Source: Desulfocurvus sp.
Lineage (GTDB): Bacteria; Desulfobacterota; Desulfovibrionia; Desulfovibrionales; Desulfovibrionaceae
NCBI GenBank assembly: GCA_020692325.1
Contig: JAIMKR010000009.1
Location: 25,472 to 89,471, forward strand
DNA length: 64,000 nucleotides
Reading direction: 5' to 3'
In this document: one piece after another, positions 43,250 to 51,480 of the stretch
Layout: each line of letters opens with the position of its first letter
Numbering within the stretch: position 1 is the stretch's first letter
The notes under the pieces: model-generated
What the model was told of the DNA's origin: nothing
What the model saw: only the letters and a program-made list of their open reading frames with translations
Database searches by the model: none
Position numbers and translations under genes: made by a program

Positions 43250-44080
43250 CTATTCCGCGCGCATCACGCGCAGGCTTTCGATGTGTTTCTTGTCGCCCTC
43301 GTGCACCTGGAAGCGCCAACCGCCCAGGTCGAAGGTTTCACCCTTCTCCGGGATGTGCCCGGCGATTTCACTCAAATGTCCGCCGATGCTTTCCACCAGA
43401 TCGGAGGCGAGGTCAAGACCGAAGCGCTCGTTGATCTCGTCGAGCGAGAGCCGGCCGGAGACGATCTGGCTGCCGTCGGGCATCTGCTGGACCTCCTCCG
43501 GGCGCATGGCGTCGTATTCGTCGCCGATTTCGCCAACGATCTGTTCCAGTACGTCCTCCATGGTCAACATGCCGGCGGTGCCGCCGTATTCATCCAGCGC
43601 CACCACGAGGTGGACCTTGCGCGACTGCATGTCGTGCAGCAGCGTTTTGAGGTTCGTGGTCTCGGGCACGAAGTGGACCGGCCGCATGATGCTCGTCACG
43701 GGAGGCTGCTTGTCCGCCGGCAGAAGAAGGGGACCGATGACGTCCTTGGCGTGCACCACGCCGACCATATGGTCTCGGTTCTCGCGGTAGATGGGAATGC
43801 GCGAATGTCCGTTCTGAATGATGAGCTCCGCGACCTCGGCGAGCGGGCTGTCCTGCTCCGCGCAAATGATGTCGGGCCGGGGAACCATGACCTCGCACAC
43901 GCGCCGGTCCTCCAGCTCGACGACGTTCTGCAGGATGCGCACGTCGTCGCTTTTAATCTCGCCTTCGGCCACCGCATCCTTGAACATTTCGTCGAGCGGG
44001 GAATCGCTCTTGCGGAACAGGCTGCGAATGGCCGACAGTATTCTGCCGTTAGACCCTTCGTCCAAGACTGGACTCCTCAT
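43250..44080 (-). CDS. CBS-domain protein, CorC/HlyC type
   Basis: 276 aa: two CBS domains (~residues 65-185: 'VCEVMVPRPDIICAEQDSPLAEVAELI', 'HSRIPIYRENRDHMVGVVHAKDVIG') and a C-terminal CorC_HlyC transporter-associated domain ('IVSGRLSLDEINERFGLDL', 'GETFDLGGWRFQVHEGDKKHI'). There is no membrane domain. Members were linked to Mg2+/Co2+ efflux and to membrane integrity; as in E. coli ybeX-lnt, it sits directly upstream of lnt. The ATG at 44080 is the first in frame and has no strong ribosome binding site. Confidence 0.9.
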   Translation of the reverse strand: MRSPVLDEGSNGRILSAIRSLFRKSDSPLDEMFKDAVAEGEIKSDDVRILQNVVELEDRRVCEVMVPRPDIICAEQDSPLAEVAELIIQNGHSRIPIYRENRDHMVGVVHAKDVIGPLLLPADKQPPVTSIMRPVHFVPETTNLKTLLHDMQSRKVHLVVALDEYGGTAGMLTMEDVLEQIVGEIGDEYDAMRPEEVQQMPDGSQIVSGRLSLDEINERFGLDLASDLVESIGGHLSEIAGHIPEKGETFDLGGWRFQVHEGDKKHIESLRVMRAE

Positions 44081-44167
44081 GCGTGCGGTCTTCCGGACCG
44101 TTTTGTCGGGTTGTGCGCGGCAAAAAGGATGCGCAACGATTAAAAATAGGTGGCGAATGCGTCGATG

Positions 44168-46084
44168 TCAATGATCCCGGGCGGATTCGGTCGTCGTCTG
44201 CGCCAGCCGCGCGCGTTTGCGCAGGGCGATTTCCAGGCAGCAAACCGCCGCGGGCGTGATGCCGCTGATGCGTCCAGCTTGGCCGAGGGTGGCCGGCCGC
44301 GCGCGCGTCAGCTTTTCCACCGCCTCCCGCGTCAGCCCGGGGATGCCAGAATACGCCATGTCCGGCGGCAGCGGCGTGTCCTGCACGTCACGACTATGCG
44401 ACACGCGCTCGGCTTCGCGTTCGAGATAGCTCTCGTAGCGGATTTGGGTCTCGGCCTCGCGCAGGACCTCGGGGGATTCGTCCGCGATGGCCGGCAGCAG
44501 TGGGGTGAGGGACTCCATACTGAGCTGATGCTGCCGCAGCAGCGCGGCGAGGCTCACCGCCTTGCCCGGAACGGCCGCGCCGATGCGCGCGAGAATGTCC
44601 CGGGTGGGGGCGTCCGGCCGGATGATCGTGCCCCGGCAGGCCGCGAGCAGCGCGTCGAGGCGGCGCATTTTGTCGATGAAACGCGCCTGACGCGCGTCGT
44701 CCACCAGACCGAGCCGGCGGCCGAAGGGCGTGAGCCGGGCGTCGGCGTTGCCCTCGCGCAGCAGCAGGCGGTGTTCCGCGCGCGAGGTGAACATGCGGTA
44801 GGGTTCCTTGGTGCCCAACGTCACCAGGTCGTCCACGAGCACGGCCATGTAGGCCTGGTCGCGTCGTGGCAGGAAGGGCGGCAGGCCGCGCAGGGAGCAA
44901 AAGGCGTTGAGCGCCGCCCACAGCCCCTGCGCCGCAGCCTCCTCGTAGCCGCTGGTGCCGTTGATCTGCCCGGCGAGAAAAAGCCCTGGCAGCGGCTTGG
45001 ACTCCAGCGTGGGCAACAACTGCGTGGGCGGAGCGAAGTCGTACTCGATGGCGTAACCGGGACGAGCGATGACCGCGCGCGCCAACCCGGGGATGGTGGC
45101 AAGCAGGCGCTTCTGGATGTCCAGCGGCAGGCTGGTGGCGATGCCGTTGGGGTAGACCTCCGGGCTGTCCAGTCCCTCGGGCTCGATGAAGACCTGATGG
45201 CGTTCCTTGTCTGGGAAGCGCGCCACCTTGTCCTCCACGGACGGGCAGTAGCGCGCGCCGGTGCCGTGGATAACGCCCGTGAACAGCGGGGAGCGGTCGA
45301 AACCCGCGCGGATGGCCTCGTGCGTGGCCGCGTTGGTGTAGGTGAGATGACAGGGAACCTGCGGCAGCGGCGCTGCGGCGTCCATGAAGCTGAAGCGTTG
45401 CAGGGGCTCGTCGCCGTACTGCGGCTTCATGGCGGAGAAATCGACGCTGCTTTTGAGCAGCCGCGGCGGTGTGCCGGTTTTCAGCCGGCCCAGCTCGAAG
45501 CCGTGGGCGCGCAGGGAGTCGGACAGTCCCTGCGCAGGGGCGTCGCCGAGCCTGCCGCCGGGGAAATGCATGAGGCCGATGTGCATGAGTCCAGAAAGAA
45601 AAGTGCCGGTAGTGAGCAGCACCGCGCGGGAGGCGAAGGTCTGGCCGGCGCGCGTGCGGATGCCCGAGGCGCGGCCATGCTCGGCGAGCACCTCGGTGGC
45701 CATGTCCTGCACGATCCACAGATCGGGCTGGGCGAAGAGCTCGGCCTGCACCACGCGCATGTAGGCGGCGCGGTCGATCTGCGCGCGGGTGGAGCGCACG
45801 GCCGGCCCCTTGCTCTGGTTGAGCTGGCGGAACTGGATGCCGGCGGCGTCGGCCCACTGGCCCATGCGACCGCCCAGGGCGTCGATCTCGCGGACCATAT
45901 GCCCCTTGGCGAGCCCGCCGATGGCCGGGTTGCAGGACATGTGGCCGATGCGGTCGAGATTGCTGGTGACGAGCAGGGTGGCGAGCCCCAGGCGCGCGGC
46001 CGCGCTGGCCGCCTCGCAGCCGGCGTGACCGGCCCCGACGACGACGAGGTCGAAGACTTCGGGCAGAGCGCGCACTGTGTCCAC
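44168..46084 (-). CDS. mnmG: tRNA uridine-5-carboxymethylaminomethyl synthesis enzyme MnmG
   Basis: MnmG (GidA) with MnmE modifies wobble uridine 34 of several tRNAs. 638 aa. FAD motif 'VVVGAGHAGCEAASAAARLG' near the N-terminus, 'NPAIGGLAKGHMVREIDALGG' and 'GTFLSGLMHIG', 'LKTGTPPRL', and the C-terminal MnmE-interacting part ('YEGYLEREAERV'-like 'YESYLEREAERV', 'GRISGITPAAVCCLEIAL'). GTG 46084 is preferred: AGGAGGG lies 11 bases upstream, inside the end of the preceding peptidase gene. An ATG at 46135 would overlap that gene by 35 bases. mnmE is not in the window. Confidence 0.95.
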   Translation of the reverse strand: MDTVRALPEVFDLVVVGAGHAGCEAASAAARLGLATLLVTSNLDRIGHMSCNPAIGGLAKGHMVREIDALGGRMGQWADAAGIQFRQLNQSKGPAVRSTRAQIDRAAYMRVVQAELFAQPDLWIVQDMATEVLAEHGRASGIRTRAGQTFASRAVLLTTGTFLSGLMHIGLMHFPGGRLGDAPAQGLSDSLRAHGFELGRLKTGTPPRLLKSSVDFSAMKPQYGDEPLQRFSFMDAAAPLPQVPCHLTYTNAATHEAIRAGFDRSPLFTGVIHGTGARYCPSVEDKVARFPDKERHQVFIEPEGLDSPEVYPNGIATSLPLDIQKRLLATIPGLARAVIARPGYAIEYDFAPPTQLLPTLESKPLPGLFLAGQINGTSGYEEAAAQGLWAALNAFCSLRGLPPFLPRRDQAYMAVLVDDLVTLGTKEPYRMFTSRAEHRLLLREGNADARLTPFGRRLGLVDDARQARFIDKMRRLDALLAACRGTIIRPDAPTRDILARIGAAVPGKAVSLAALLRQHQLSMESLTPLLPAIADESPEVLREAETQIRYESYLEREAERVSHSRDVQDTPLPPDMAYSGIPGLTREAVEKLTRARPATLGQAGRISGITPAAVCCLEIALRKRARLAQTTTESARDH

Positions 46085-46100
46085 GGGAAGCGCGTCCCTC

Positions 46101-47324
46101 CTAGTCGAAGAGCATGGACGCCATGACCTTGGCATCCTTCATGCTGACGGAAATGGACGAGCGCTCGTTGGGCTGGTGGGCGTTGTGCATCAGCGTGGCC
46201 CAGACCACGGCCTTGTGGCCGGCGTTGCGCAGGTACGCGGCCACGGTGCCGCCGCCGATGCCTTGCAGCTTGGGCTGGTTGCCGTACACGGCGCGGATAC
46301 GCGGCAAAAGGCGCGTCACCACCTCGCTGTCGTCTGGGGTGGCCGGCGCGGCCTGCTCGAACTGCACGTAGTCGTAAGTGATGTGCACGCCGTGCTTGGC
46401 CTCGATCTCCGCGCCGATGGTCTTGATCACCTCGACGATCTCCTCGAGCCGGTAGTTGGGCATGACGCGGCAGTCCACGTAGAAGACGTCGCGGCCGGGA
46501 ATGATGTTCACGCTCTCCACGTTGGCCTCCTTCTTGGTGGGCTCGAACGTGGAGAAGGGCGGGTTGAACAGCTCGTCGCGGGCGTCGAAACGCTGGTGCA
46601 GGGATGGAATGCGGGTGATGAAGTCGGCGGCGGCGAGCAGGCTGTTCACGCCGGCGGCTGGCGTGGAGGCGTGGCACTGCCGGCCTTCCACCATCACCTT
46701 GAGCCAGAGGATGCTCTTCTCGGCCACCTCGACCATTTCGGCGTCCGGGCCGCCGAAGTCGGGAACGAGGAAGAGGTCGTCGGGGCCGAAGAGATCGGGG
46801 TACTTGCGCACCACGTAGTCCAGCCCGTACTTGCTGCCGGTCTCCTCGTCGGCCACCAGGAGCACGCCGTAGTTCATGTCCGGGGTGATATTGGACTCCA
46901 CGAGCGCCTTGGCCACGAGCAGCGAGCTGACGATGCCCTGCTGGTTGTCCTCCACGCCGCGTCCGATGAGGATGTCGCCCTCGACCCGCAGCGTGTAGGG
47001 ATCGGACCGCCACAGGGCGCGGTCGCCGGGGGGGACAATGTCCAGGTGCGAGATGATCCAGCAGGTTTTTCTTGTATCGCGTCCGGGAATGACGGCGACG
47101 AGGTTGGGCCGGTAGCCGCAGGGAACGGCGGGGTCGGGGGCCTGAAGTTCGCGGACCGAGGGAATGCCCATGTCCCGCATGAATTTCGAAAGGAAATTCG
47201 CCTTGTCCGCCTCGCCTGGACCGCCGTTGATGGGGCCGAGGGCGGGGATGGCCGTGAGCGCGCGTTGCAGATCGATGACGAACTGGGACGAGGACTCGAT
47301 GTTCCGGTTGATTTCGGCGAGCAT
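46101..47324 (-). CDS. M20 family metallopeptidase
   Basis: 407 aa zinc di-metal aminoacylase/carboxypeptidase (DapE/CPG2/ArgE superfamily). Metal and catalytic motifs: 'WIISHLDIVPPGD' (H, D), 'IGRGVEDNQQG' (bridging D), 'LLVADEETGSKYG' (catalytic E and metal E), 'PDFGGPDAEMVEVAE' and the C-terminal 'GGGTVAAYLRNAGHKAVVW' with a late His. The dimerisation lid is present in the middle. Substrate is not clear; despite the lysine genes in this window I do not call it DapE. ATG 47324 follows GGGGGAG. mnmG starts 16 bases after its stop. Confidence 0.88.
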   Translation of the reverse strand: MLAEINRNIESSSQFVIDLQRALTAIPALGPINGGPGEADKANFLSKFMRDMGIPSVRELQAPDPAVPCGYRPNLVAVIPGRDTRKTCWIISHLDIVPPGDRALWRSDPYTLRVEGDILIGRGVEDNQQGIVSSLLVAKALVESNITPDMNYGVLLVADEETGSKYGLDYVVRKYPDLFGPDDLFLVPDFGGPDAEMVEVAEKSILWLKVMVEGRQCHASTPAAGVNSLLAAADFITRIPSLHQRFDARDELFNPPFSTFEPTKKEANVESVNIIPGRDVFYVDCRVMPNYRLEEIVEVIKTIGAEIEAKHGVHITYDYVQFEQAAPATPDDSEVVTRLLPRIRAVYGNQPKLQGIGGGTVAAYLRNAGHKAVVWATLMHNAHQPNERSSISVSMKDAKVMASMLFD

Positions 47325-47375
47325 TTCCCGACTCCCCCTTGCCGGCGATGCGGCGAGTTTTGGCGGTTCAAAAAG

Positions 47376-47402
47376 AAAAGGCGGGGTCGCCCCCGCCTTT
47401 TT
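47376..47402. terminator. Bidirectional terminator between the PxxKW and M20 genes
   Basis: AAAAGGCGGGG tcg CCCCGCCTTTTT; A run on one side, T run on the other. On the minus strand it ends the PxxKW transcript before the peptidase gene. Confidence 0.8.
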
Positions 47403-47416
47403 CGCCGTGCTTCCGA

Positions 47417-47707
47417 TCAGCGACCCCTGGCGGCGCGCTTGGACGCCTTCAACGGGTTCACCTTGGTCTTGCCTTCCTTGTCCACCGTGGCCTTGACGTG
47501 GGTGGCGAAGTTGCAGATGCCGTTGGTCCATTTCTTGGCCGGCTCCGCATAGGTGGGACAATAGCTCTTGTCCTCGAAGGCGGCGATACGCTCGCACCCC
47601 GTGCAGTTCTCAACGATGGGCGCGAGGATGAAGCCCTTGTAGGACAGCCCCTCGGCGGTCATCACAGCGCCTTCGAGGGCGCTGGCTTTCTTTTTGCCAT
47701 CAGCCAT
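47417..47707 (-). CDS. PxxKW family cysteine-rich protein
   Basis: 96 aa. Four cysteines (C35, C38, C50, C65) surround the name-giving 'PAKKW' (residues 56-60); C-x2-C-x11-C-x14-C suggests one metal centre. N- and C-termini are Lys-rich. The family is known from sulfate-reducing and related deltaproteobacteria and has no established function. AAGGAGGAAATCCC precedes the ATG, and a terminator follows, so it is monocistronic. The adjacent upstream gene is mtnP. Confidence 0.88.
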   Translation of the reverse strand: MADGKKKASALEGAVMTAEGLSYKGFILAPIVENCTGCERIAAFEDKSYCPTYAEPAKKWTNGICNFATHVKATVDKEGKTKVNPLKASKRAARGR

Positions 47708-47828
47708 GGGATTTCCTCCTTGTCCGGCGCGCGCTGCCGCCAGATTGTCATCAAAAAATAGAGACGAAACTTTTAGACGGCAAAGCCCCGCCTTGTCAAG
47801 TCCCGCGAGGCGCCGCCGCGAAGAATTC

Positions 47829-48578
47829 TCACGCGATGGTGCGAACCGCGTGCATGAGCACGTCCGTCACCTTGCGGGCGTTCTGGTTGAAGATGGCCAG
47901 GATCTCCTCCCAGGTGGCGGGGGCCTCGTCGGTCTTCCAGCAGTCGTAGTCCGTGCTCATGGCGATGCTGGCGTAGGGAATGCCGGCCTCGTTGGCCAGA
48001 ATGCACTCCGGGGCGATGCTCATGTTGATGACGTCCGCGCCGAGGATGCGGAACATGTTCGATTCCGCGCGGGTGCTGAAGCGCGGGCCCTCGATGGTGA
48101 CCACCGTGCCCGTCTTGTGATGCGGGATGTCAAGTGCCTTGCAGGCATCGATGAGCGTCGCGCGCAGACCGGCGTCGAAGGGGGCGGCCATGGGGCAATG
48201 CACGGGCTGGTGCGGGGCGAAGGCCTCGTGGAACGTCTCCGCGCGATGACGGGTGAAGTCGATGAACTGGTCGAGCACCACGAGGTCGCCGCGGTGGATG
48301 TCCTCGCGTAGCGATCCCACGGCCGTGGTGCTGAGAATAGCCGTGCAGCCAAGCTTTTTGAGCGTGGCGATGATGGCGCGGTAGTTGATCTGCGAGGGCG
48401 GCACGGTGTGTTCGCGCCCGTGCCGGGCGATGAGGCAGACCTCCCGGCCGGCGATGGAGCCGACACGGGGAGGCGAGGGCAGCTCGCCGTATAGCGTGGC
48501 GACCGGTTCGTCGTGGGCGTCCTTCAGGATGTCCGGATTGTCGAGTCCGCTGCCGCCGATGATGCCGATGAGGGACAT
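47829..48578 (-). CDS. mtnP: S-methyl-5'-thioadenosine phosphorylase
   Basis: 249 aa PNP/MTAP-type nucleoside phosphorylase. 'GIIGGSGL' opens the protein, 'RHGREHTVPPSQINYRA' carries phosphate-binding residues, 'LSTTAVGSLREDIHRGD', and 'IEGPRFSTRAESNMFR' with 'VINMSIAPECILANEAGI' form the purine site. MTAP releases adenine from methylthioadenosine, and apt, 11 bases upstream on the same strand, converts adenine to AMP, so the pair salvages the by-product of polyamine or autoinducer synthesis. A related inosine-specific activity cannot be excluded from sequence. Confidence 0.92.
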   Translation of the reverse strand: MSLIGIIGGSGLDNPDILKDAHDEPVATLYGELPSPPRVGSIAGREVCLIARHGREHTVPPSQINYRAIIATLKKLGCTAILSTTAVGSLREDIHRGDLVVLDQFIDFTRHRAETFHEAFAPHQPVHCPMAAPFDAGLRATLIDACKALDIPHHKTGTVVTIEGPRFSTRAESNMFRILGADVINMSIAPECILANEAGIPYASIAMSTDYDCWKTDEAPATWEEILAIFNQNARKVTDVLMHAVRTIA

Positions 48579-48589
48579 TGAATATCCTC

Positions 48590-49099
48590 CTACAATTTCA
48601 GCAGATATTCGTGGGGAATGCCCTCAAGCTGCTTTGCGCCGTCGAGGAAGCCGAGCTCAAGGAGGTAGCCGATGCCGGCCACCTTGGCGCCGGCGTTTTG
48701 CACCAGCTCGATCATGCCATGGGACGTGCCGCCGGTGGCGAGCAGGTCGTCGATGATGAGCACGTTGTCTTTGCTCCCAAGGGCGTCCACGTGCATTTCG
48801 AGCGTGTCCGTGCCGTACTCCAGGGAGTAGGAGACGGACGTGGTTTTGTAGGGCAGTTTGCCGGGCTTGCGCACCGGGATGAAGCCCACGCCGAGCTTGT
48901 AGGCCAGCGGAGCGCCGAAAATGAAGCCGCGCGCCTCGGCCGCGACGAGCTTGTTCGCTCCGGCGTCCTTATAGCGTTCGGCCAGCGCGTCGATGGCGTA
49001 ATGAAAGGCCTTGGGGTCGGCGAGCAGGGGGGTGATGTCAAAAAAAGTGATGCCGGGCTTGAAGTCGAGCACGTCGCGAATGTAGCTGCGCAGATCCAT
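48590..49099 (-). CDS. apt: Adenine phosphoribosyltransferase
   Basis: 169 aa. The PRPP-binding motif 'VLIIDDLLATGGTSHG' and the adenine-loop 'EARGFIFGAPLAYKLGVGFIPVRKPGKLP' are diagnostic; 'PGITFFDITPLL' is the typical Apt N-terminus. Enzyme joins adenine to PRPP, producing AMP. GGAGAGACATCA precedes the ATG. Divergent from rsmA (about 93 bases to that start), first gene of apt-mtnP. Confidence 0.96.
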   Translation of the reverse strand: MDLRSYIRDVLDFKPGITFFDITPLLADPKAFHYAIDALAERYKDAGANKLVAAEARGFIFGAPLAYKLGVGFIPVRKPGKLPYKTTSVSYSLEYGTDTLEMHVDALGSKDNVLIIDDLLATGGTSHGMIELVQNAGAKVAGIGYLLELGFLDGAKQLEGIPHEYLLKL

Positions 49100-49192
49100 T
49101 GATGTCTCTCCTTGATCGGAAACGGATACAAGATGTTACAGGGCGTACGAAGCTATTGTCAACAACCGGCGCTCTTGCTAGGGCATGTGACC

Positions 49193-49990
49193 ATGACGAA
49201 CGAGGGATACGCACCGGCGAAAAGAAGCCTGGGACAGAACTTTCTGGCCGACCCGAACATCGCGCGCAAGATCGTCGCCGCGGTGGACATCCGTCCCGGA
49301 GACAACGTGCTTGAGATCGGCCCCGGGCGGGGGGCGCTCACGCAAATCGCGCTCGCTCGCGGCCCCGCGCGCTACGTGGCGCTGGAAATGGACAACGCCC
49401 TGGCCGGGGCGCTTGAGGCCGCCCATCCGCAACTTGAAGTGGTGCGCGGTGACGCCATGTCCTACCCCTGGGCCGGACTTACCGCCGGATCCTCTTGGAA
49501 GATCTTCGGCAACCTTCCTTATAATATCGCGTCGCCGCTCATCTGGGACATTCTTGGCCAAGCGGACTTCGAACGCGCGGTGTTCATGGTACAGCTCGAG
49601 GTCGCCCAGCGCCTGACGGCGAAGTTCGGAGGAAGACAGTATGGCGCGCTGTCCGCTTTCATTCAGAATCACGCCACGGGCGAACTGCTGTTCAAGGTGC
49701 CGCCGCAGGTGTTTCGGCCACAACCCAAGGTCACTTCCGCTGTTGTGCGGTTTTTTTTGCGTGACGGCCGCCCGGACGCCAAGGAGAACGAACTGTTGTC
49801 GCGGACGCTGCGCACCTGTTTTCAACAGCGCCGCAAACAACTTGGCACCATATTGAAATCACAAGGTTTTTTACAAATACTCAACGATATTAGGACGATC
49901 GGTATAGACCCGGTGCAGCGGCCGGAGACGCTAGCGCCAGAACGCTTTCGGGCTCTGTCGAAAGTCCTGTTTCCTGATTTTCCTGCTTGA
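49193..49990 (+). CDS. rsmA: 16S rRNA dimethyladenosine transferase
   Basis: RsmA (KsgA) dimethylates A1518 and A1519 in helix 45 of 16S rRNA late in 30S assembly. 265 aa. 'KRSLGQNFLADPNIARKIV' at the N-terminus, SAM motif I 'LEIGPGRGALTQ', acidic loop 'ALEMDNA', catalytic 'NLPYNIASPLIW' and 'RPQPKVTSAVVRF' are conserved. ATG 49193 gives the standard N-terminus; a GTG at 49187 and an upstream ATG at 49112 are in frame but add unconserved residues. It is monocistronic or followed by HU 207 bases later. Confidence 0.95.
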   Translation: MTNEGYAPAKRSLGQNFLADPNIARKIVAAVDIRPGDNVLEIGPGRGALTQIALARGPARYVALEMDNALAGALEAAHPQLEVVRGDAMSYPWAGLTAGSSWKIFGNLPYNIASPLIWDILGQADFERAVFMVQLEVAQRLTAKFGGRQYGALSAFIQNHATGELLFKVPPQVFRPQPKVTSAVVRFFLRDGRPDAKENELLSRTLRTCFQQRRKQLGTILKSQGFLQILNDIRTIGIDPVQRPETLAPERFRALSKVLFPDFPA

Positions 49991-50197
49991 CTTGCCTTTT
50001 GCTTTGGTGTTTATCGACACTCAGTCGCATTTTGAGGCGGGTGCAGGGTTTGGCGTCCCCCTCGGGCGACGATGAGGAAATGTGGAAGGAGCGCTCGGTA
50101 TTCCGCTCCGTATTGCAAACTGCGACCGCTGAATTTTCTGACGGACGCGAAACCGGGCCGCACAATCATGACCCACCAATTTGAGGAGGAAGGACAG

Positions 50198-50470
50198 ATG
50201 ACGAAGGCTGAGCTGGTTGTCAAAATAGCGGAAAAGGCCAACTTGACGAAGGCCAATGCGGAGCGCGCCCTGAACGCTTTCATTGATGCCGTCGAGGGTG
50301 TCCTTGTCAAGGAAGGCAAACTGACTCTCACCGGCTTCGGCACCTTCCAGGTCGAGGAGCGCAAGGATCGCGTTGGCCGCAACCCCCGCACCGGCAAGGA
50401 AATCAAGATTCCGGCCACCAAGGTCGTCAAGTTCCGTCCCGGCAAGCTTTTGAAGGATGCCGTAAAGTAA
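50198..50470 (+). CDS. hup: HU family DNA-binding protein
   Basis: 90 aa, a second histone-like protein distinct from the one at 38630-38905. 'TKAELVVKIAEKANLTKANAERALNAF' dimer body, 'LTGFGTFQVEERKDRVGRNPRTGKEI' arm with the intercalating proline in 'RNPRTG', and 'KVVKFRPGKLLKDAVK' end, which is HU-like. GAGGAGGAAGGAC gives an excellent ribosome binding site and fits high expression. A small membrane-protein gene starts 15 bases after the stop, with its own GGAGG. Confidence 0.94.
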   Translation: MTKAELVVKIAEKANLTKANAERALNAFIDAVEGVLVKEGKLTLTGFGTFQVEERKDRVGRNPRTGKEIKIPATKVVKFRPGKLLKDAVK

Positions 50471-50485
50471 TATCGGAGGACGACA

Positions 50486-50662
50486 ATGCTTCACGGTGAA
50501 ACTGTTCATAGTCCGCTTCCGCAGGATCTGCCCTGGTTCCAGGCTGATCACGCGGTGTTTTTCGGCGTGCTTTACATTGTGCTTTTCGTCATCTGCTGCG
50601 GTCTGGGCTATTGCATCATGAAAAGCTGGTGTGAATCGCGCAGAGATCATCACGCGCAGTAA
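50486..50662 (+). CDS. Small single-span membrane protein, 58 aa
   Basis: Starts at ATG 50486 after CGGAGGACGACA and ends at TAA 50660-50662. The N-terminal 22 residues ('HSPLPQDLPWFQADHAV') are soluble, one transmembrane helix spans ~24-45 ('FFGVLYIVLFVICCGLGYCIM') and contains three cysteines, and the tail 'KSWCESRRDHHAQ' is polar with two histidines. The tail is positively charged next to the helix, so N-out/C-in topology is expected. No name recognised; it is probably cotranscribed with HU and closed by the terminator at 50693. Confidence 0.75.
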   Translation: MLHGETVHSPLPQDLPWFQADHAVFFGVLYIVLFVICCGLGYCIMKSWCESRRDHHAQ

Positions 50663-50692
50663 ACCGCCAGACTAGCTCCGTACGCGTTTTTT

Positions 50693-50734
50693 GGACCCTC
50701 CTGGCCGCTGAGGTTTTGGGGGGTCCGTTTTGTC
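50693..50734 (+). terminator. Rho-independent terminator before rpsU
   Basis: GGACCC (50693-50698) pairs with GGGTCC (50721-50726), with partial inner pairing, followed by GTTTTG. Ends the HU-small membrane protein unit. Confidence 0.65.
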
Positions 50735-50818
50735 AGCTCCATTTTCTTGCATTCCGTGAAAAGATGGGGTAGCTGTTCGTCTCGCGTTTGATCAAGTTCG
50801 TTCGGGGAGGTGATTTAA

Positions 50819-51022
50819 TTGCCCGGTATTCTGTTGGATGAAAACGATAACTTCGAAATCGCCCTGCGTCGTTTTAAGAAGCAGGTCGAAAAAGCCGGCA
50901 TCCTTTCCGAGCTGAAGAAGCGGCAGCACTACGAGAAGCCCAGCGTTCAGGAAAAGAAGAAGAAAGCCGCCGCCAAGAAGCGTCTCGCCAAGAAGATGCG
51001 CAAGTCTAGGATTGACGGATGA
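50819..51022 (+). CDS. rpsU: 30S ribosomal protein S21
   Basis: 67 aa: '[33 protein letters not shown]' then a Lys/Arg-rich tail ('[15 protein letters not shown]'), typical of S21. The start is TTG at 50819, with GGGGAGGTGA 5-9 bases upstream; no ATG or GTG is available at the conserved N-terminus. It begins the macromolecular-synthesis cluster. The stop overlaps the next gene's ATG (ATGA, 51019-51022). Confidence 0.95.
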   Translation: MPGILLDENDNFEIALRRFKKQVEKAGILSELKKRQHYEKPSVQEKKKKAAAKKRLAKKMRKSRIDG

Positions 51023-51468
51023 GCACCATCCAAGGACGCCTCGAGTCCGATTACATAGCGGCCTATAAGGCCAAAGACACCGTTCGGGTGGCTGTCTTGA
51101 GACTTCTCAAGACAGCCGCCAAGAACCGGGCTGTCGAGGTCATGCGCCCGCTCACCGATGACGACATGCTGGAACTGCTCACTCGTGAGATCAAGCAGCG
51201 CCGCGAGTCCATCGAACAATACGAAAAGCACGGTCGACCTGAGCTCGCGGCTAATGAGGCTGCGGAGTTGAAGGTGCTGCGGGAGTATATGCCCGCCCCG
51301 CTCTCGGATGAAGAACTCGTCCAGGCTGTCGATCGCCTCGTGGTCGAGACCGGGGCCCAATCCCCAAAGGACATGGGCAAGGTCATGCAGGCACTGGCGC
51401 TAGCCTACAAAGGCCGGTACGACGGGAAGAAGGCCAGCGAGGCCGTCCGGTCCAGACTCGCCTCCTGA
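51019..51468 (+). CDS. GatB/YqeY domain protein
   Basis: 149 aa YqeY-type protein: '[30 protein letters not shown]', '[34 protein letters not shown]', and '[33 protein letters not shown]', which matches the tRNA-binding tail domain of amidotransferase subunit GatB. Stand-alone members may act on mischarged tRNA, but function is not proven. Its place between rpsU and the dnaG/rpoD genes is conserved in many bacteria. ATG overlaps the rpsU stop. Confidence 0.93.
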   Translation: MSTIQGRLESDYIAAYKAKDTVRVAVLRLLKTAAKNRAVEVMRPLTDDDMLELLTREIKQRRESIEQYEKHGRPELAANEAAELKVLREYMPAPLSDEELVQAVDRLVVETGAQSPKDMGKVMQALALAYKGRYDGKKASEAVRSRLAS

Positions 51469-51480
51469 CGCTGCTGCCGC

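Noticed and set aside
41816-44143. A 775-codon frame antisense to lnt and the CBS-domain gene
   Set aside because: Both genes beneath are complete with catalytic residues; the antisense protein has no known motif.
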